Of a DNA stretch of 64,000 nt, positions 48,579-57,370 are shown piece by piece; position 1 is the stretch's first letter; the number at the start of each line of letters is the position of its first letter. A program made the translations under genes and the position numbers. Source of the stretch: Bog-159 sp963707465 (GTDB taxonomy: Bacteria; Acidobacteriota; Terriglobia; Bryobacterales; Bryobacteraceae); assembly GCA_963707465.1 (NCBI GenBank), contig CAVPQK010000028.1, positions 1-64,000 of the forward strand, in the 5' to 3' direction. The notes below the pieces were generated by a model. The model was given only the letters and a program-made list of their open reading frames with translations, was not told the origin of the DNA and did not search any database.

Positions 48579-50303
48579 ATGAATACGTGTTCTCTGGCGC
48601 TTGCCGCGCTAGTTCTCTGCTCCTCCCGGGTGGCCTCGGCACAAACGGCGGTAGTGACGGGCGAAGCGGAGGTGTCGACGCGCGACGAGCCCGTGACATT
48701 CAAGGTCGAGAGCAACCTGGTGGAGGTACCCGTCGTGGTGCGGGACCGCCAGGGGCGTGCGGTGGGGAATCTCCGCAAGGAGGATTTCCGCATTTTGGAC
48801 AAAGGCAAGCCGCAGGAGATCAGCAAGTTCTCGGTGCAGAGGGCGGCCCAGGCGACGGCGCCGGAATCGCGCGCGGCAGGCGCCCCGGCTGAAGACGGCC
48901 ATGCGCCGGCCTCCGGGAACGGGGCCGTTGCGCCTCCGGCGATGCCCAATCATTTCGTCGCCTTTGTTTTCGACGACGTCAATATCCGCTTTGAAGACTT
49001 GCCGCAGGTGCGCGCGGCAGTCGGGAGATATATACGGTCGTCGATCGGGCCGCAAGACCGCGTGGCTCTCTATACCACGTCGGGCCGGATCGGCGTGGAT
49101 TTCACCGATAATCCGGAGGCTCTCAGCGGGCCTCTGCTTAAAATCGCCCCGGTTCCCATCGGGGCGCCCAGCTTTGGCACCTGCGGGACGTACGTGAGTT
49201 ATTTTCAGGCGGCGCAGATCGACGAGCAGGTAGGGCTCGAGCCCTTCCCGTCCGATGCCCAGAAATGTCTGGCGTTAAGAGTGGCGATCGAGGAATTCGG
49301 GGACTTCCATACCGCCTTGCAGTATGTGCGCGATGCTTACACCAGCGGGCTGCAGGAGACGCGGGCGGCGTTGGCGGCGCTCAAGATCGTGGTCGAGCGC
49401 ATGGCGGCGATGCCGGGACAACGGAGCGTGGTTTTCGTGTCTCCCGGCTTGTTTGTTCCAGCGGATCTGCGGAACGCGAGCTCCGATCTGACGGCGCTGG
49501 CCATTCGATCCAAGGTGCTGATCGGCTCTATTAACGCGCGGGGAGTCTGGACCGTGCCGGAATACGATGCGTGCCGGCCAGGCGCACCCGCACAGGGGGT
49601 CCAGGACGAAGTGGCGTTCCGGACGCTGGAAGCCGAGGCTATCACGGACGAGCTGATCGCGTTGGCTGAGGACACCGGGGGCACGCTAAACCTCGACAAC
49701 GATTTCGATGGCGGGGTGCGGAAAGCGACGGCGACGCCGGAGTATCTTTACGTGCTGGGTTTCGTGCCGCAGAACCTGAAAAACGATGGCCGCTTCCATG
49801 CGCTGAAGGTCACGCTCAGCTCGGACGGGCATGCCACCCTGCAGGCGCGCCGCGGGTACTGGGCGCCGAACCACGCGGAGGATCCCGTGGAGGCCTTGAG
49901 GCAGGAGATGGAGAGCGCGGTGTTCGCGCGCGAAGAGATCCACAACCTTCCCGTGGAAATGCATACGCGGGTGACCAAGACCGGCGATGCGGAGAAGCTG
50001 AACGTGCTGGCCAGCGTGGATCTGAAGCAGATTCACCTGCGCAAGGTGGACGACCGCAACCGGAACGATGTGGTCATTGTGACGGCAGTGTTCGACGCCA
50101 ACGGCATCTTCATCGCCGGTACGCAGAAGACCTTGCAGCTTCGCCTGCGCGACGAGACGGTACGGGGGCTGGAGCAGAAACCGCCCGTGACGATCGAGAC
50201 GCTCTTCGACATGCGGCCCGGCAGTTACCTGGTCCGGCTGGTCGCGCGCGATGCCGAGGGCCAGCAGATTACGGCGGAAAATGCGGCGGTACAGATTCCG
50301 TAG
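48579..50303 (+). CDS. Secreted VWFA-related acidobacterial protein 1
   Basis: A 574-residue exported protein: signal peptide (LALAALVLCSSRVASA), an N-terminal strand domain (TFKVESNLVEVPVVVRDRQG, VGNLRKEDFRILDKGKPQEI), a proline/alanine linker, and a von Willebrand A-like domain with HFVAFVFDDVNIRFEDLPQV, LYTTSGRIGVDFTDNP, MAAMPGQRSVVFVSPGLFVP and SINARGVWTVPEY. The DDVN in place of DxSxS suggests an altered metal site, common in this acidobacterial family. EYLYVLGFVPQ and LQARRGYWAP close the module, and a C-terminal beta domain follows. It is the first of two tandem paralogues. Confidence 0.88.
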   Translation: MNTCSLALAALVLCSSRVASAQTAVVTGEAEVSTRDEPVTFKVESNLVEVPVVVRDRQGRAVGNLRKEDFRILDKGKPQEISKFSVQRAAQATAPESRAAGAPAEDGHAPASGNGAVAPPAMPNHFVAFVFDDVNIRFEDLPQVRAAVGRYIRSSIGPQDRVALYTTSGRIGVDFTDNPEALSGPLLKIAPVPIGAPSFGTCGTYVSYFQAAQIDEQVGLEPFPSDAQKCLALRVAIEEFGDFHTALQYVRDAYTSGLQETRAALAALKIVVERMAAMPGQRSVVFVSPGLFVPADLRNASSDLTALAIRSKVLIGSINARGVWTVPEYDACRPGAPAQGVQDEVAFRTLEAEAITDELIALAEDTGGTLNLDNDFDGGVRKATATPEYLYVLGFVPQNLKNDGRFHALKVTLSSDGHATLQARRGYWAPNHAEDPVEALRQEMESAVFAREEIHNLPVEMHTRVTKTGDAEKLNVLASVDLKQIHLRKVDDRNRNDVVIVTAVFDANGIFIAGTQKTLQLRLRDETVRGLEQKPPVTIETLFDMRPGSYLVRLVARDAEGQQITAENAAVQIP

Positions 50304-50325
50304 CATATTGCGAAGGAGGCTGAGC

Positions 50326-51366
50326 ATGCGAGCGACGATGCTATTGGTTGCGGCCCTGGGTTCGCTGGCGGCCATGGGCGCACAGGTACAGTCCGGCGAG
50401 ACTTTTGAGGCGGGCGTGACCATGATTCAAGTGCCGGTGGTGGTACGCGACCACGATGGCCATTTTGTCGGCAACCTGGGCAAGGACGACTTTCAACTCT
50501 TCGACAATGGCAAGCGGCAGGAGATCGCCAGCTTCTCGCTGGAGAGGACCGGCCAGATGGCTCCCGACCGGTCGTTGCCCGATGGCGGCGCTCCCGCGCC
50601 CAAGGCGGGCGGAACGGGGATGGCGATTCCGACGCGGTTCGTCACATACTTTTTCGATGACCTCACTATCCGGGATCCAGGCGATCTGAAGCGCATCCGG
50701 GATGCGGCCACCGAGCAGCTCGGCGGGTTGCAGCCGGGCGACCGCGCGGCTATCTTCACTTCGTCATGCCGCGTGGAGCTGGATTTCACAAGCGATCGGC
50801 AGAAGCTGCAGGAGGCGGTCGCGCGCATGCAATTGCGGCCCGCGCCGGTGTGCCGGGTGTCGCAGAGCCAGACGCTGCAGATAGAGCTGTTGAAAGCGAT
50901 CGTAGGCAAGATGGCGAATCTGCCCGGGCGGCGGGACATCATCCTGACCTCGTCCGGTTTCCATACCGGGCCCAATCGCCCGTATGAGGAGCCGGAACTG
51001 ATCGAGGCCGCCATCCGCGCGAAGGTGTCGATCAACGCGGTGGATACCGGCGAGGCGACCGATTTCACAGGCGCTGGCGCCGCCAGCGCCATGGGCTCGA
51101 ACCGGCCGCCGCGATACGATAACGGAACGAATCCGATCGTGCTGGTGAATCTGGCGCATGGCACCGGCGGGGCCTACGTCACCGGCAACGACTTCACCTC
51201 GAGCTTCCGCAAGCTGGCGACGCCGGAGAGCCACTATGTGCTGGGCTTCGTTCCTACCGGCAAGGCGGACGGGCGGTTTCATCAATTAAAGGTGAAGCTG
51301 GAGAATGCGCATAAGCTGACCGTCGAGGCGCGCAACGGGTACTATGCAGCGCCGCGTGCGGAGTGA
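50326..51366 (+). CDS. Secreted VWFA-related acidobacterial protein 2
   Basis: A 346-residue exported protein, shorter paralogue of the gene 22 bases upstream. It has a signal peptide (LLVAALGSLAAMGAQVQ), then VTMIQVPVVVRDHDGHFVGN, LGKDDFQLFDNGKRQEIASF, RFVTYFFDDLTIRDPGDLKR, AIFTSSCRVELDFTSDRQKL, MANLPGRRDIILTSSGFHTG, SINAVDTGEATDF and HYVLGFVPTGKADGRFHQLK. It lacks the C-terminal beta domain of protein 1. AAGGAGG precedes the ATG at 50326. The two are surely co-transcribed. Roles of the family are unknown; surface adhesion is often guessed. Confidence 0.88.
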   Translation: MRATMLLVAALGSLAAMGAQVQSGETFEAGVTMIQVPVVVRDHDGHFVGNLGKDDFQLFDNGKRQEIASFSLERTGQMAPDRSLPDGGAPAPKAGGTGMAIPTRFVTYFFDDLTIRDPGDLKRIRDAATEQLGGLQPGDRAAIFTSSCRVELDFTSDRQKLQEAVARMQLRPAPVCRVSQSQTLQIELLKAIVGKMANLPGRRDIILTSSGFHTGPNRPYEEPELIEAAIRAKVSINAVDTGEATDFTGAGAASAMGSNRPPRYDNGTNPIVLVNLAHGTGGAYVTGNDFTSSFRKLATPESHYVLGFVPTGKADGRFHQLKVKLENAHKLTVEARNGYYAAPRAE

Positions 51367-51567
51367 GGGGTTTATATCGGCTACCGCTGGATTACGACGC
51401 TGACGACAGGATGCGTGGGGTGGGCGATTAAAACAGGTTCAGCAGGTCGTAGCTATGCCCAACGATCGGGCGTACCAGCAGGCGGCGGCCAAGACGGGTC
51501 ACCCGGAATGGAGCTTCAACGCCGTGGATCTTTGTGGCGGCGGCCACGCAGATCGATTGTGCCGCAC

Positions 51568-53184
51568 TTACCCCGCGGTACGCCGCATCATCGCGCGCTT
51601 CACCTGCTCCAGTAAAGCGTGCGCGCGCGGAAGGCTCTCCACGGCCTGCCGCACTTCCGGGTCGTTGGTCCAGTCCAGGCGGTCGGCCGCGTGCTTGTCA
51701 AACGCGCGCGCATATAACTCCACCCGGATCTGTTCTTCCACCCAGGCGCGATTCTGGGCGAATTCCTCGTCGGTGAAAATCGTGCCCTGCTGCCGCAGAT
51801 AGCCGCGGAAGCGCTCCACCACCGCGTTATCGGGCGACCAGCCCTGCTGCAGATGGGGCGTCTCCGCGCCAAAATACACCGAACCGAAGCGGAAGAACTC
51901 GCCCGGCTGGGGGAAACGCACGCGGCGCTGGAAAGCGTTCATCATTTGCGGAGGGAATTTCTCGTCCGGCGTGATGCCGCCGCCGCCGTATACCGTGCGG
52001 CCGCTGTCGGTCATCTTCACATCGTTCGAGTTCTGCGCGTCTTCCTGCCGGTTGTGATAGTAATAATCGAAAAATGAGCGGTGCGCGTAATCGCGCTGGA
52101 TGAGCCGTCCGCTGGGCGTGTAGTAACGCGCGATGGTCAGCAGCAGCGCGGCATCCTCCGACAGCGGAAATTGCGCCTGCACCAGCCCCTTGCCGAAAGT
52201 GCTTTCTCCCATCACCCAGGCCCGGTCGTGATCCTGCAACGCCCCCGCTACGATTTCAGAAGCGGAAGCCGTATTGCGGTTCACCAGCACCACCACCGGA
52301 TATTGCCGGCCATGATTGCCGGTTTTCGCGCGGAACACCTGCTCGGGCTCCGAACGGCCGCGGTGCGAGACCACGGTCTGGTCCTTGCGCAGGAAGTGTC
52401 CAGCCACTTCGACGGCTTCGTTCAGCAATCCGCCGCGGTTCTCCCGCAGGTCCAGGATCAGGCCATTCACGTTGTCCTCGCCCAAGCGGCGCAGGTCTTC
52501 TTCCATGTCGCGCCCGGCGCTCTGGGCTTCAAAGGTCTGAATGTACACATAAGCGATGCCCGGCCGCACCCAGAAAGCGTCCACTACGCTGGGGAAGATT
52601 TCGCCGCGCGTCACCATGAAGGAGACCATCTTGTTGGCTCCATAGCGGCTTACCCCGACTTTCACCAGGGTGCCCCGCGGCCCCTTCAGCCGGTCGGCCA
52701 CGGCGGCGGAATCTTCGCCTTCCACGTTGTGGTCGTCGACCGCGGCGATTGTGTCTCCGCGCCGCAGCCCCGCGCGCGCCGCCGGCGAATCCGGAAACGC
52801 CTGCACCACCACCACGTGCGGCCCGTCCATCATCACTTCCATGCCGACGCCGTAATACTGCCCGCGCTGCTTTTGCTGCAGCTGCCGATACTCTTCGGGG
52901 TCCAGAAAGTTGGAGTGCGGATCGAGGGTGCGCAGCATGCCCGGAATGGCGCCCTCGTAGATGGCCTTATCCGGCGTGATGGCGTCCGCAAAGTTCTCTT
53001 CGATCAAGGCGTACGCGGAGGCGAACGATTTCACGTTGCCGCGCAGGTCGCCTTCCGATTGACCGGTCGCGGTATGCGCGACACCTGGGACCAAAAGGCC
53101 GGCGATCAAGCCGCCCAAGACAATCGTCAGCGGCAGGAGTGCCGCGGAACTGGTTTTCTTAGTTCTGCCGGAGTCTTTCGCCAC
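51568..53184 (-). CDS. S41 carboxyl-terminal processing protease
   Basis: A 538-residue protease with a signal/anchor (LLPLTIVLGGLIAGLLVPGV). Order: N-terminal helical part, a PDZ domain (VVVVQAFPDSPAARAGLRRG, DTIAAVDDHNVEGED), then the S41 core with DLRENRGGLLNEAVEVAG, catalytic Ser in VNRNTASASEIVAGALQD and Lys in GESTFGKGLVQAQF. The long C-terminus (about 380-538) is larger than in standard CtpA. GTG 53184 with GAGGG before it is preferred over a GTG/ATG at 53217 that adds non-family residues. It acts in the periplasm on C-termini of exported proteins. The gap to 51366 holds no gene. Confidence 0.9.
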   Translation of the reverse strand: MAKDSGRTKKTSSAALLPLTIVLGGLIAGLLVPGVAHTATGQSEGDLRGNVKSFASAYALIEENFADAITPDKAIYEGAIPGMLRTLDPHSNFLDPEEYRQLQQKQRGQYYGVGMEVMMDGPHVVVVQAFPDSPAARAGLRRGDTIAAVDDHNVEGEDSAAVADRLKGPRGTLVKVGVSRYGANKMVSFMVTRGEIFPSVVDAFWVRPGIAYVYIQTFEAQSAGRDMEEDLRRLGEDNVNGLILDLRENRGGLLNEAVEVAGHFLRKDQTVVSHRGRSEPEQVFRAKTGNHGRQYPVVVLVNRNTASASEIVAGALQDHDRAWVMGESTFGKGLVQAQFPLSEDAALLLTIARYYTPSGRLIQRDYAHRSFFDYYYHNRQEDAQNSNDVKMTDSGRTVYGGGGITPDEKFPPQMMNAFQRRVRFPQPGEFFRFGSVYFGAETPHLQQGWSPDNAVVERFRGYLRQQGTIFTDEEFAQNRAWVEEQIRVELYARAFDKHAADRLDWTNDPEVRQAVESLPRAHALLEQVKRAMMRRTAG

Positions 53185-53268
53185 GCGCCAAGCCCTCGTT
53201 GACAACCATAATAGCACTGTGAACGCGGCTTGTATGTCAGGCTCGGTGCGCCGGCCGACGGCTCGGGG

Positions 53269-53613
53269 CTACGCTACCCTGCTTGCCCGGGGTGCCTTCG
53301 GCTTAACGGCGGATACCAGCCGAATCTGGACCCTTTTGCCGACCGCCTCGGCTATGCGGCGCAACATCGCGAGGGAGTCCCCTCCGTAGTCAGCGTCCTC
53401 CAGGCTGCCGATCACCGCGGCGGTAGTGCCGACTTTCCTCGCCAGTGCCCGATAGCTCAAGCCTGACTTGGTGCGCAGGTCGTACACCTTGGTTGCCACT
53501 TCGGTATCGAAAAGCGCCTTTTCGTAGAACGCCTCATGCTCCGGGCTGCCAGCGATGAAGCGGTCGTAGGAGTATGGCAGTGCCTCCGAATAGAACCTTC
53601 TCTTTGTCGCCAT
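53269..53613 (-). CDS. HigA-like antitoxin with XRE helix-turn-helix
   Basis: A 114-residue protein. The helix-turn-helix is in LRTKSGLSYRALARKVGTTA and AVIGSLEDADYGGDSLAMLR; the N-terminal helical part with YDRFIAGSPEHEAFYEKALF is typical of antitoxins of the RelE/HigB-paired type. The ATG at 53613 follows the toxin stop by four bases, so toxin comes first, the HigBA order. It should neutralise the toxin and repress the operon. The basic C-terminus (VKPKAPRASRVA) may bind DNA or RNA. Confidence 0.87.
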   Translation of the reverse strand: MATKRRFYSEALPYSYDRFIAGSPEHEAFYEKALFDTEVATKVYDLRTKSGLSYRALARKVGTTAAVIGSLEDADYGGDSLAMLRRIAEAVGKRVQIRLVSAVKPKAPRASRVA

Positions 53614-53617
53614 TTCG

Positions 53618-53995
53618 CTATTTTCCTTTCGGCGGAATAAATGAGTGCCTCGCCGGGTTGGCCCGAAATCGCGCCATCCTCCGGATCGCCCGCTCAATCT
53701 CCGCGGCGGGCTCTTCGGCTTCCTTCGTCAGGCCATGTGAAACCACGATCGCCTCGCTGCCATGAAAGAAGTAAAGGATGCGATACTGCACGCCCGCAAA
53801 AGACGGGCGCAATTCGTGGATACCGTCCCGGAGGTAATCGGCGGCCGGTCTCCGCAGTTCATGCCCTTCCGACTCCAGCCGTGCGAGGTAGACGTGGCAT
53901 TTGTCATTCGCTTTGCCGGGCAACTCGGCGAACCAGGCAAGGGTGGAGACCGTCTGGTCCAGCTCCGCGTAGTAGATAAGCTTTGTCCGCGGCAC
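53618..53995 (-). CDS. HigB/RelE-like toxin (phage-derived Gp49-type)
   Basis: A 125-residue basic protein of the RelE/HigB superfamily: LIYYAELDQTVSTLAWFAEL, LESEGHELRRPAADYLRDGI, HELRPSFAGVQYRILYFFHG, SEAIVVSHGLTKEAEEPAAE and ERAIRRMARFRANPA are the usual Gp49-type blocks. Such toxins cleave mRNA at the ribosome. The conserved basic/aromatic residues (R in GVQYRILYF, H in VSHGLTK) are present, so it looks active. It overlaps the 5' region of the glycosyltransferase on the other strand but not its coding part. Confidence 0.87.
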   Translation of the reverse strand: MPRTKLIYYAELDQTVSTLAWFAELPGKANDKCHVYLARLESEGHELRRPAADYLRDGIHELRPSFAGVQYRILYFFHGSEAIVVSHGLTKEAEEPAAEIERAIRRMARFRANPARHSFIPPKGK

Positions 53996-54129
53996 AACAT
54001 ATTCTACTGTTCGTCAATCTGCGGAACTTTGTCAAATTCGCCAGATTCGGCCCGGCGGTCGCGCACGCCGATCTTGCCGGGGACGGCATCTGTGTCCATC
54101 CGTGGTTCCAGTCTGTTAAGCTGCTGGAA

Positions 54130-54972
54130 GTGGCCGAACCTACCGGCCAGGCGCCGAAGCCCCCCAAGGTATCGGCCCTGGTGGTTTCCTACAATCGAAA
54201 AGACTTCTTGCGGCGCGCGCTGGAGGCGCTGGAGCGGTCCGAAGCTCGCGACTCGATCGAGATCGTGGTGGTGGATAACGGTTCCACCGACGGCAGCCAG
54301 CAGCTCGAAGCCGAATTCCCGCGCGCGCGGTTCATCCGCATTCCGCGCAATTTCGGCTTGACCAAAGCCCTCAATCTGGCCGTGCGCGGCTCCGAAGCCG
54401 AGTACGTCTTCTTTCTGCATGAAGACACGGAAGTCTTCCCCGAAACGGCCCGGTTGCTGGCGGCCCTGCTGGATGCCCAACCCGATGCGGGCGCGGTCTG
54501 CCCGCTGCTGGTGGACGACGCGGACCGCCCTGCGCCGCAATTGGGAAAGTTTCCGCCGGATGACACCTGGCGTCCCGCCGAGCCAGGGCCGGATCCCATG
54601 CCTGTGGATTACGCGCGCGGCGCCGCCCTGATGATGCGCCGTTTTTTCTTCACCTCTATCGGGCAGATCGACGAGCGCTACGGGCAATTCGGGAGCGATG
54701 CGGACCTGTGCTACCAACTGCGCCGCGCGGGGAAGAAAATCATGCTGCTGCCCCAGGCGCGCGCCCGCCACCAGGGGCGCGCCGCCGAATCGGCCCTGCG
54801 CATCGCCGACCGCCAGCAGGGCACGACCGCCTGGATCGGCAAATACGACGGCTTCTGGAGCGGCCTGGGGGCGCAGATCGCCGCCATCTTCGGCGCCCTC
54901 GGTTCACTTCAGTTAACAGTGCTCAAGTATCTTTTGGCCGGCCAGAAGGTTGACGGAAGTCAACAGGAGTAA
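54130..54972 (+). CDS. Family 2 glycosyltransferase
   Basis: A 280-residue GT-A enzyme: VSALVVSYNRKDFLRRALEA, IEIVVVDNGSTDGSQQLEAE, FIRIPRNFGLTKALNLAVRG, YVFFLHEDTEVFPETARLLA and a late SDADLCYQLRRAGKKIML; the HEDTE takes the DxD place. A C-terminal amphipathic/hydrophobic stretch (GLGAQIAAIFGALGSLQLTV) suggests membrane contact. The start is uncertain; GTG 54130 fits the family and lies near GGAAG, and no ATG is available. The family makes rhamnosyl-like transfers to surface polysaccharide; the sugar is not known. Confidence 0.85.
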   Translation: MAEPTGQAPKPPKVSALVVSYNRKDFLRRALEALERSEARDSIEIVVVDNGSTDGSQQLEAEFPRARFIRIPRNFGLTKALNLAVRGSEAEYVFFLHEDTEVFPETARLLAALLDAQPDAGAVCPLLVDDADRPAPQLGKFPPDDTWRPAEPGPDPMPVDYARGAALMMRRFFFTSIGQIDERYGQFGSDADLCYQLRRAGKKIMLLPQARARHQGRAAESALRIADRQQGTTAWIGKYDGFWSGLGAQIAAIFGALGSLQLTVLKYLLAGQKVDGSQQE

Positions 54973-55019
54973 TTGGGAAAGCGCGCCCAAGGGTAGCCGT
55001 TTCCGCTATCATGTGACTA

Positions 55020-55487
55020 GTGGACGCTATTCTTTGGATACTGTTACCGGGCTTCGTGGCCGTCGGTTCCGGCCTGTTGGCGTTCTATATCATGCAGTCC
55101 CGCATGGAAGTCGCGCTGGCCCGCGAACGGGAAGCCATGGCGCAGGCGCGCGGCACGCTGGAAGCCGAGAAGAATTCGCTCGAACAAGCCTTGCGCGGCG
55201 CCAAAGACTCCGCCCGGCGTGAGGCGCTGGACGAATTCCTGGCCGATGTGCACGTGGAGCAGCGGCACTACGTGAAAGACAACAAACTGCTGTTCCAGAA
55301 CCGCAAGGCGCTGGTGTTGCAAGAGCGCATCTTCTTCCGCAATATCCCGCTGTCCAACTGGATCGAGCACGAGATCGTTCTGCAGGAAGGCGAGGATGCG
55401 GACAAGGCCGCCCGCAGCCTCACTTCCTTCGTCGATGTCGTGGGCATGGCGCAGCCGGTTCCCAACGGCAACCGCCTGCTGCGCTGA
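55020..55487 (+). CDS. Small membrane-anchored coiled-coil protein
   Basis: A 155-residue protein with one N-terminal span (AILWILLPGFVAVGSGLLAF), a coiled coil (about 30-75, MEVALAREREAMAQARGTLE and EKNSLEQALRGAKDSARREA) and a compact C-terminal part (HVEQRHYVKDNKLLFQNRKA, IFFRNIPLSNWIEHEIVLQE). I know similar acidobacterial orphans but no function. The GTG at 55020 gives a sensible N-terminus. It stands between the glycosyltransferase and an MFS gene in the same direction, possibly one transcript. Confidence 0.7.
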   Translation: MDAILWILLPGFVAVGSGLLAFYIMQSRMEVALAREREAMAQARGTLEAEKNSLEQALRGAKDSARREALDEFLADVHVEQRHYVKDNKLLFQNRKALVLQERIFFRNIPLSNWIEHEIVLQEGEDADKAARSLTSFVDVVGMAQPVPNGNRLLR

Positions 55488-55535
55488 TCGAGCGCGTATT
55501 CCAGTCCTTCGCCGCCGGGTATCATGTAGCTTCCT

Positions 55536-56816
55536 ATGCCCATCCGCTGGCTTCTGATCTTCTGGATGTTCGCCATCAGCGCCATCTCCTTCCTGGACCG
55601 CGTTAACATCTCCATCGCCGCCAGCTTCCTCCAGCAGGAGTTTCACATCACCGACCTGCAGCTCGGACACGTGTTCAGCGCCTTCCTGGTAGGCTATGCG
55701 CTGTTTCAGGCGCCGGCCGGCCGCCTGGCGGATCGCTTCGGGCCCCGCCTGATCCTGACGCTGGGCACGCTGTGGTGGGGCATCTTCACGGCCCTTACGG
55801 CCATGGTTTCGGCGCGCATGGCCGGTCTGCTGCTGGTGCTGCTGGCCGTGCGCTTTTCGCTCGGCGCGGGCGAAGCGGTGCTGTTTCCGGCTTCCAACCG
55901 CTTGGTCGCCAACTGGATTCCCTCGCGGGAACGCGGCCTGGCCAACGGGATCATCTTCGCCGGCGTGGGCGCGGGCGCGGGCATCACCCCGCCGCTGGTT
56001 ACCTATATCGTCATGCATTACGGATGGCGCGCGTCGTTCTGGATCAGCGCGGCGATCGGCCTGGCCGCCGGCGGCGCGTGGTATTGGCTGGCCCGCGACC
56101 GGCCCGAAGACCACCCCTGGGTTACGCCGCAGGAAACCGCGTTCATCGAGCAGGGATTGCCCGAACTGCCCGCCGAACTTGAAATCGGCAAGCCGCTGCC
56201 CTGGAGCAAAATATTTGGCAGCAAGGATGTCCTGGCGATTGCCTTCAGTTATTTCACGTACGGCTACGCCGCCTGGATCTTCTTTGCGTGGTTCTTCATT
56301 TATCTCAGCAAGGTGCGCGGCCTGGATCTCAAATCCAGTTCCTATTACGCCATGCTGCCGTTCATCGCCATGGCCGTGGGCTCCACGCTGGGCGGCCGGA
56401 TCAGCGATATCCTGACGCGGCGCTACGGCAACCGCATCGGCCGCTGCGGCGTGGCGGTGGCGGGAATTGCGCTGGCCGCCGTCTTCATCGCCTCGGGAAC
56501 CCAGGTCGAGAGCGCGCGCCTGGCCAGCGTGGTGCTGGCGGGCGGCGCGGGCGCCCTATATCTTTCGCAAAGCTCCTTCTGGTCCGTGACCGCCGACATG
56601 GCCGGCGCATCGGCGGGCTCAGTGTCCGGGGTGATGAACATGGGCGGCCAGATCGGCGGCATCGTCACCGCTTCGCTGACCCCGTTGATCGCCCACCAAT
56701 TCAGTTGGACGGCGTCGTTCCTGGTGGCCGCCGCGCTCTGCGCCGCCGGTTCGGTGGCGTGGCTGGTGGTGGATCCCGAAGTGGAACTCGGGGCTAGCGC
56801 GGCGCACACGCATTAA
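55536..56816 (+). CDS. MFS transporter, anion:cation symporter type
   Basis: A 426-residue transporter with twelve predicted spans. The first (LLIFWMFAISAISFLDRVNI) and the loop GRLADRFGPRLILTLGTLWW match the ACS family (glucarate/phthalate/hexuronate-type). The second half repeats the loop as GGRISDILTRRYGNR. A central hydrophilic loop (residues about 190-225, RPEDHPWVTPQETAFIEQGL) separates the halves. Substrate is probably an organic or sugar acid, but cannot be fixed here. ATG at 55536 is followed by the family N-terminus. Spacing to neighbours is short (49 and 30 bases). Confidence 0.9.
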   Translation: MPIRWLLIFWMFAISAISFLDRVNISIAASFLQQEFHITDLQLGHVFSAFLVGYALFQAPAGRLADRFGPRLILTLGTLWWGIFTALTAMVSARMAGLLLVLLAVRFSLGAGEAVLFPASNRLVANWIPSRERGLANGIIFAGVGAGAGITPPLVTYIVMHYGWRASFWISAAIGLAAGGAWYWLARDRPEDHPWVTPQETAFIEQGLPELPAELEIGKPLPWSKIFGSKDVLAIAFSYFTYGYAAWIFFAWFFIYLSKVRGLDLKSSSYYAMLPFIAMAVGSTLGGRISDILTRRYGNRIGRCGVAVAGIALAAVFIASGTQVESARLASVVLAGGAGALYLSQSSFWSVTADMAGASAGSVSGVMNMGGQIGGIVTASLTPLIAHQFSWTASFLVAAALCAAGSVAWLVVDPEVELGASAAHTH

Positions 56817-56846
56817 ATCTGCTACATTCGTCATAATACGAAAGCG

Positions 56847-57359
56847 ATGAAGCCGCCCATCCCGCTTAACGAGCACGCGCGCGTGGATCTGTTGCGGCAG
56901 TACGGCGTACTGGACACGGCCGCGGAGCCCGCCTTCGACGAGATCGCGCAGCGGGCCGCCGAGATCTGCCAGACCCCCATCTGCCTGATCGTCTTCGTGG
57001 ACCGGGACCGGGCATGGTTCAAGTCAAACATCGGTTTTGAGTTTCGCGAGATTCCCCGCGATAACTCTTTCTCGGCTTACGCGATCTGCCAGGACCAACT
57101 GTACGTAGCCCCGGACTTGCTGGCCGACGAGCGTTTCTCGCACAACCCGCTGGTGACACAGAAGCCGCACCTCCGATTCTACGCGGGGATGCCGCTGCTT
57201 TCACCCGAAGGTCTGGCGCTGGGCACGCTATGCGTGATCGACCGCAAGCCCCGCGAACTGACCGCGGAACAGGCGGAGAAGCTGAAGGAACTGGCGAAGG
57301 GCGCGGTCCTGCTGCTCGAAATCCGGCGCGCCGGCGGCCAGCCTCCCGCGCGTCCCTGA
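56847..57359 (+). CDS. GAF domain protein
   Basis: A 170-residue cytoplasmic protein made of one GAF domain: PLNEHARVDLLRQYGVLDTA, FDEIAQRAAEICQTPICLIV, FVDRDRAWFKSNIGFEFREI, DNSFSAYAICQDQLYVAPDL, FSHNPLVTQKPHLRFYAGMP and LGTLCVIDRKPRELTAEQAE. It is like GAF units placed before kinases or cyclases, but no output domain is attached, so it may be a free ligand sensor or partner for another signalling protein. It sits 11 bases before the hemD-like gene. Confidence 0.88.
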   Translation: MKPPIPLNEHARVDLLRQYGVLDTAAEPAFDEIAQRAAEICQTPICLIVFVDRDRAWFKSNIGFEFREIPRDNSFSAYAICQDQLYVAPDLLADERFSHNPLVTQKPHLRFYAGMPLLSPEGLALGTLCVIDRKPRELTAEQAEKLKELAKGAVLLLEIRRAGGQPPARP

Positions 57360-57370
57360 AGGCCCCGTTT

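Noticed and set aside
51367..51567. Short plus-strand frames between the VWA and S41 genes
   Set aside because: They run into the antisense of the S41 gene and show no family sequence; the 201-base gap looks non-coding.
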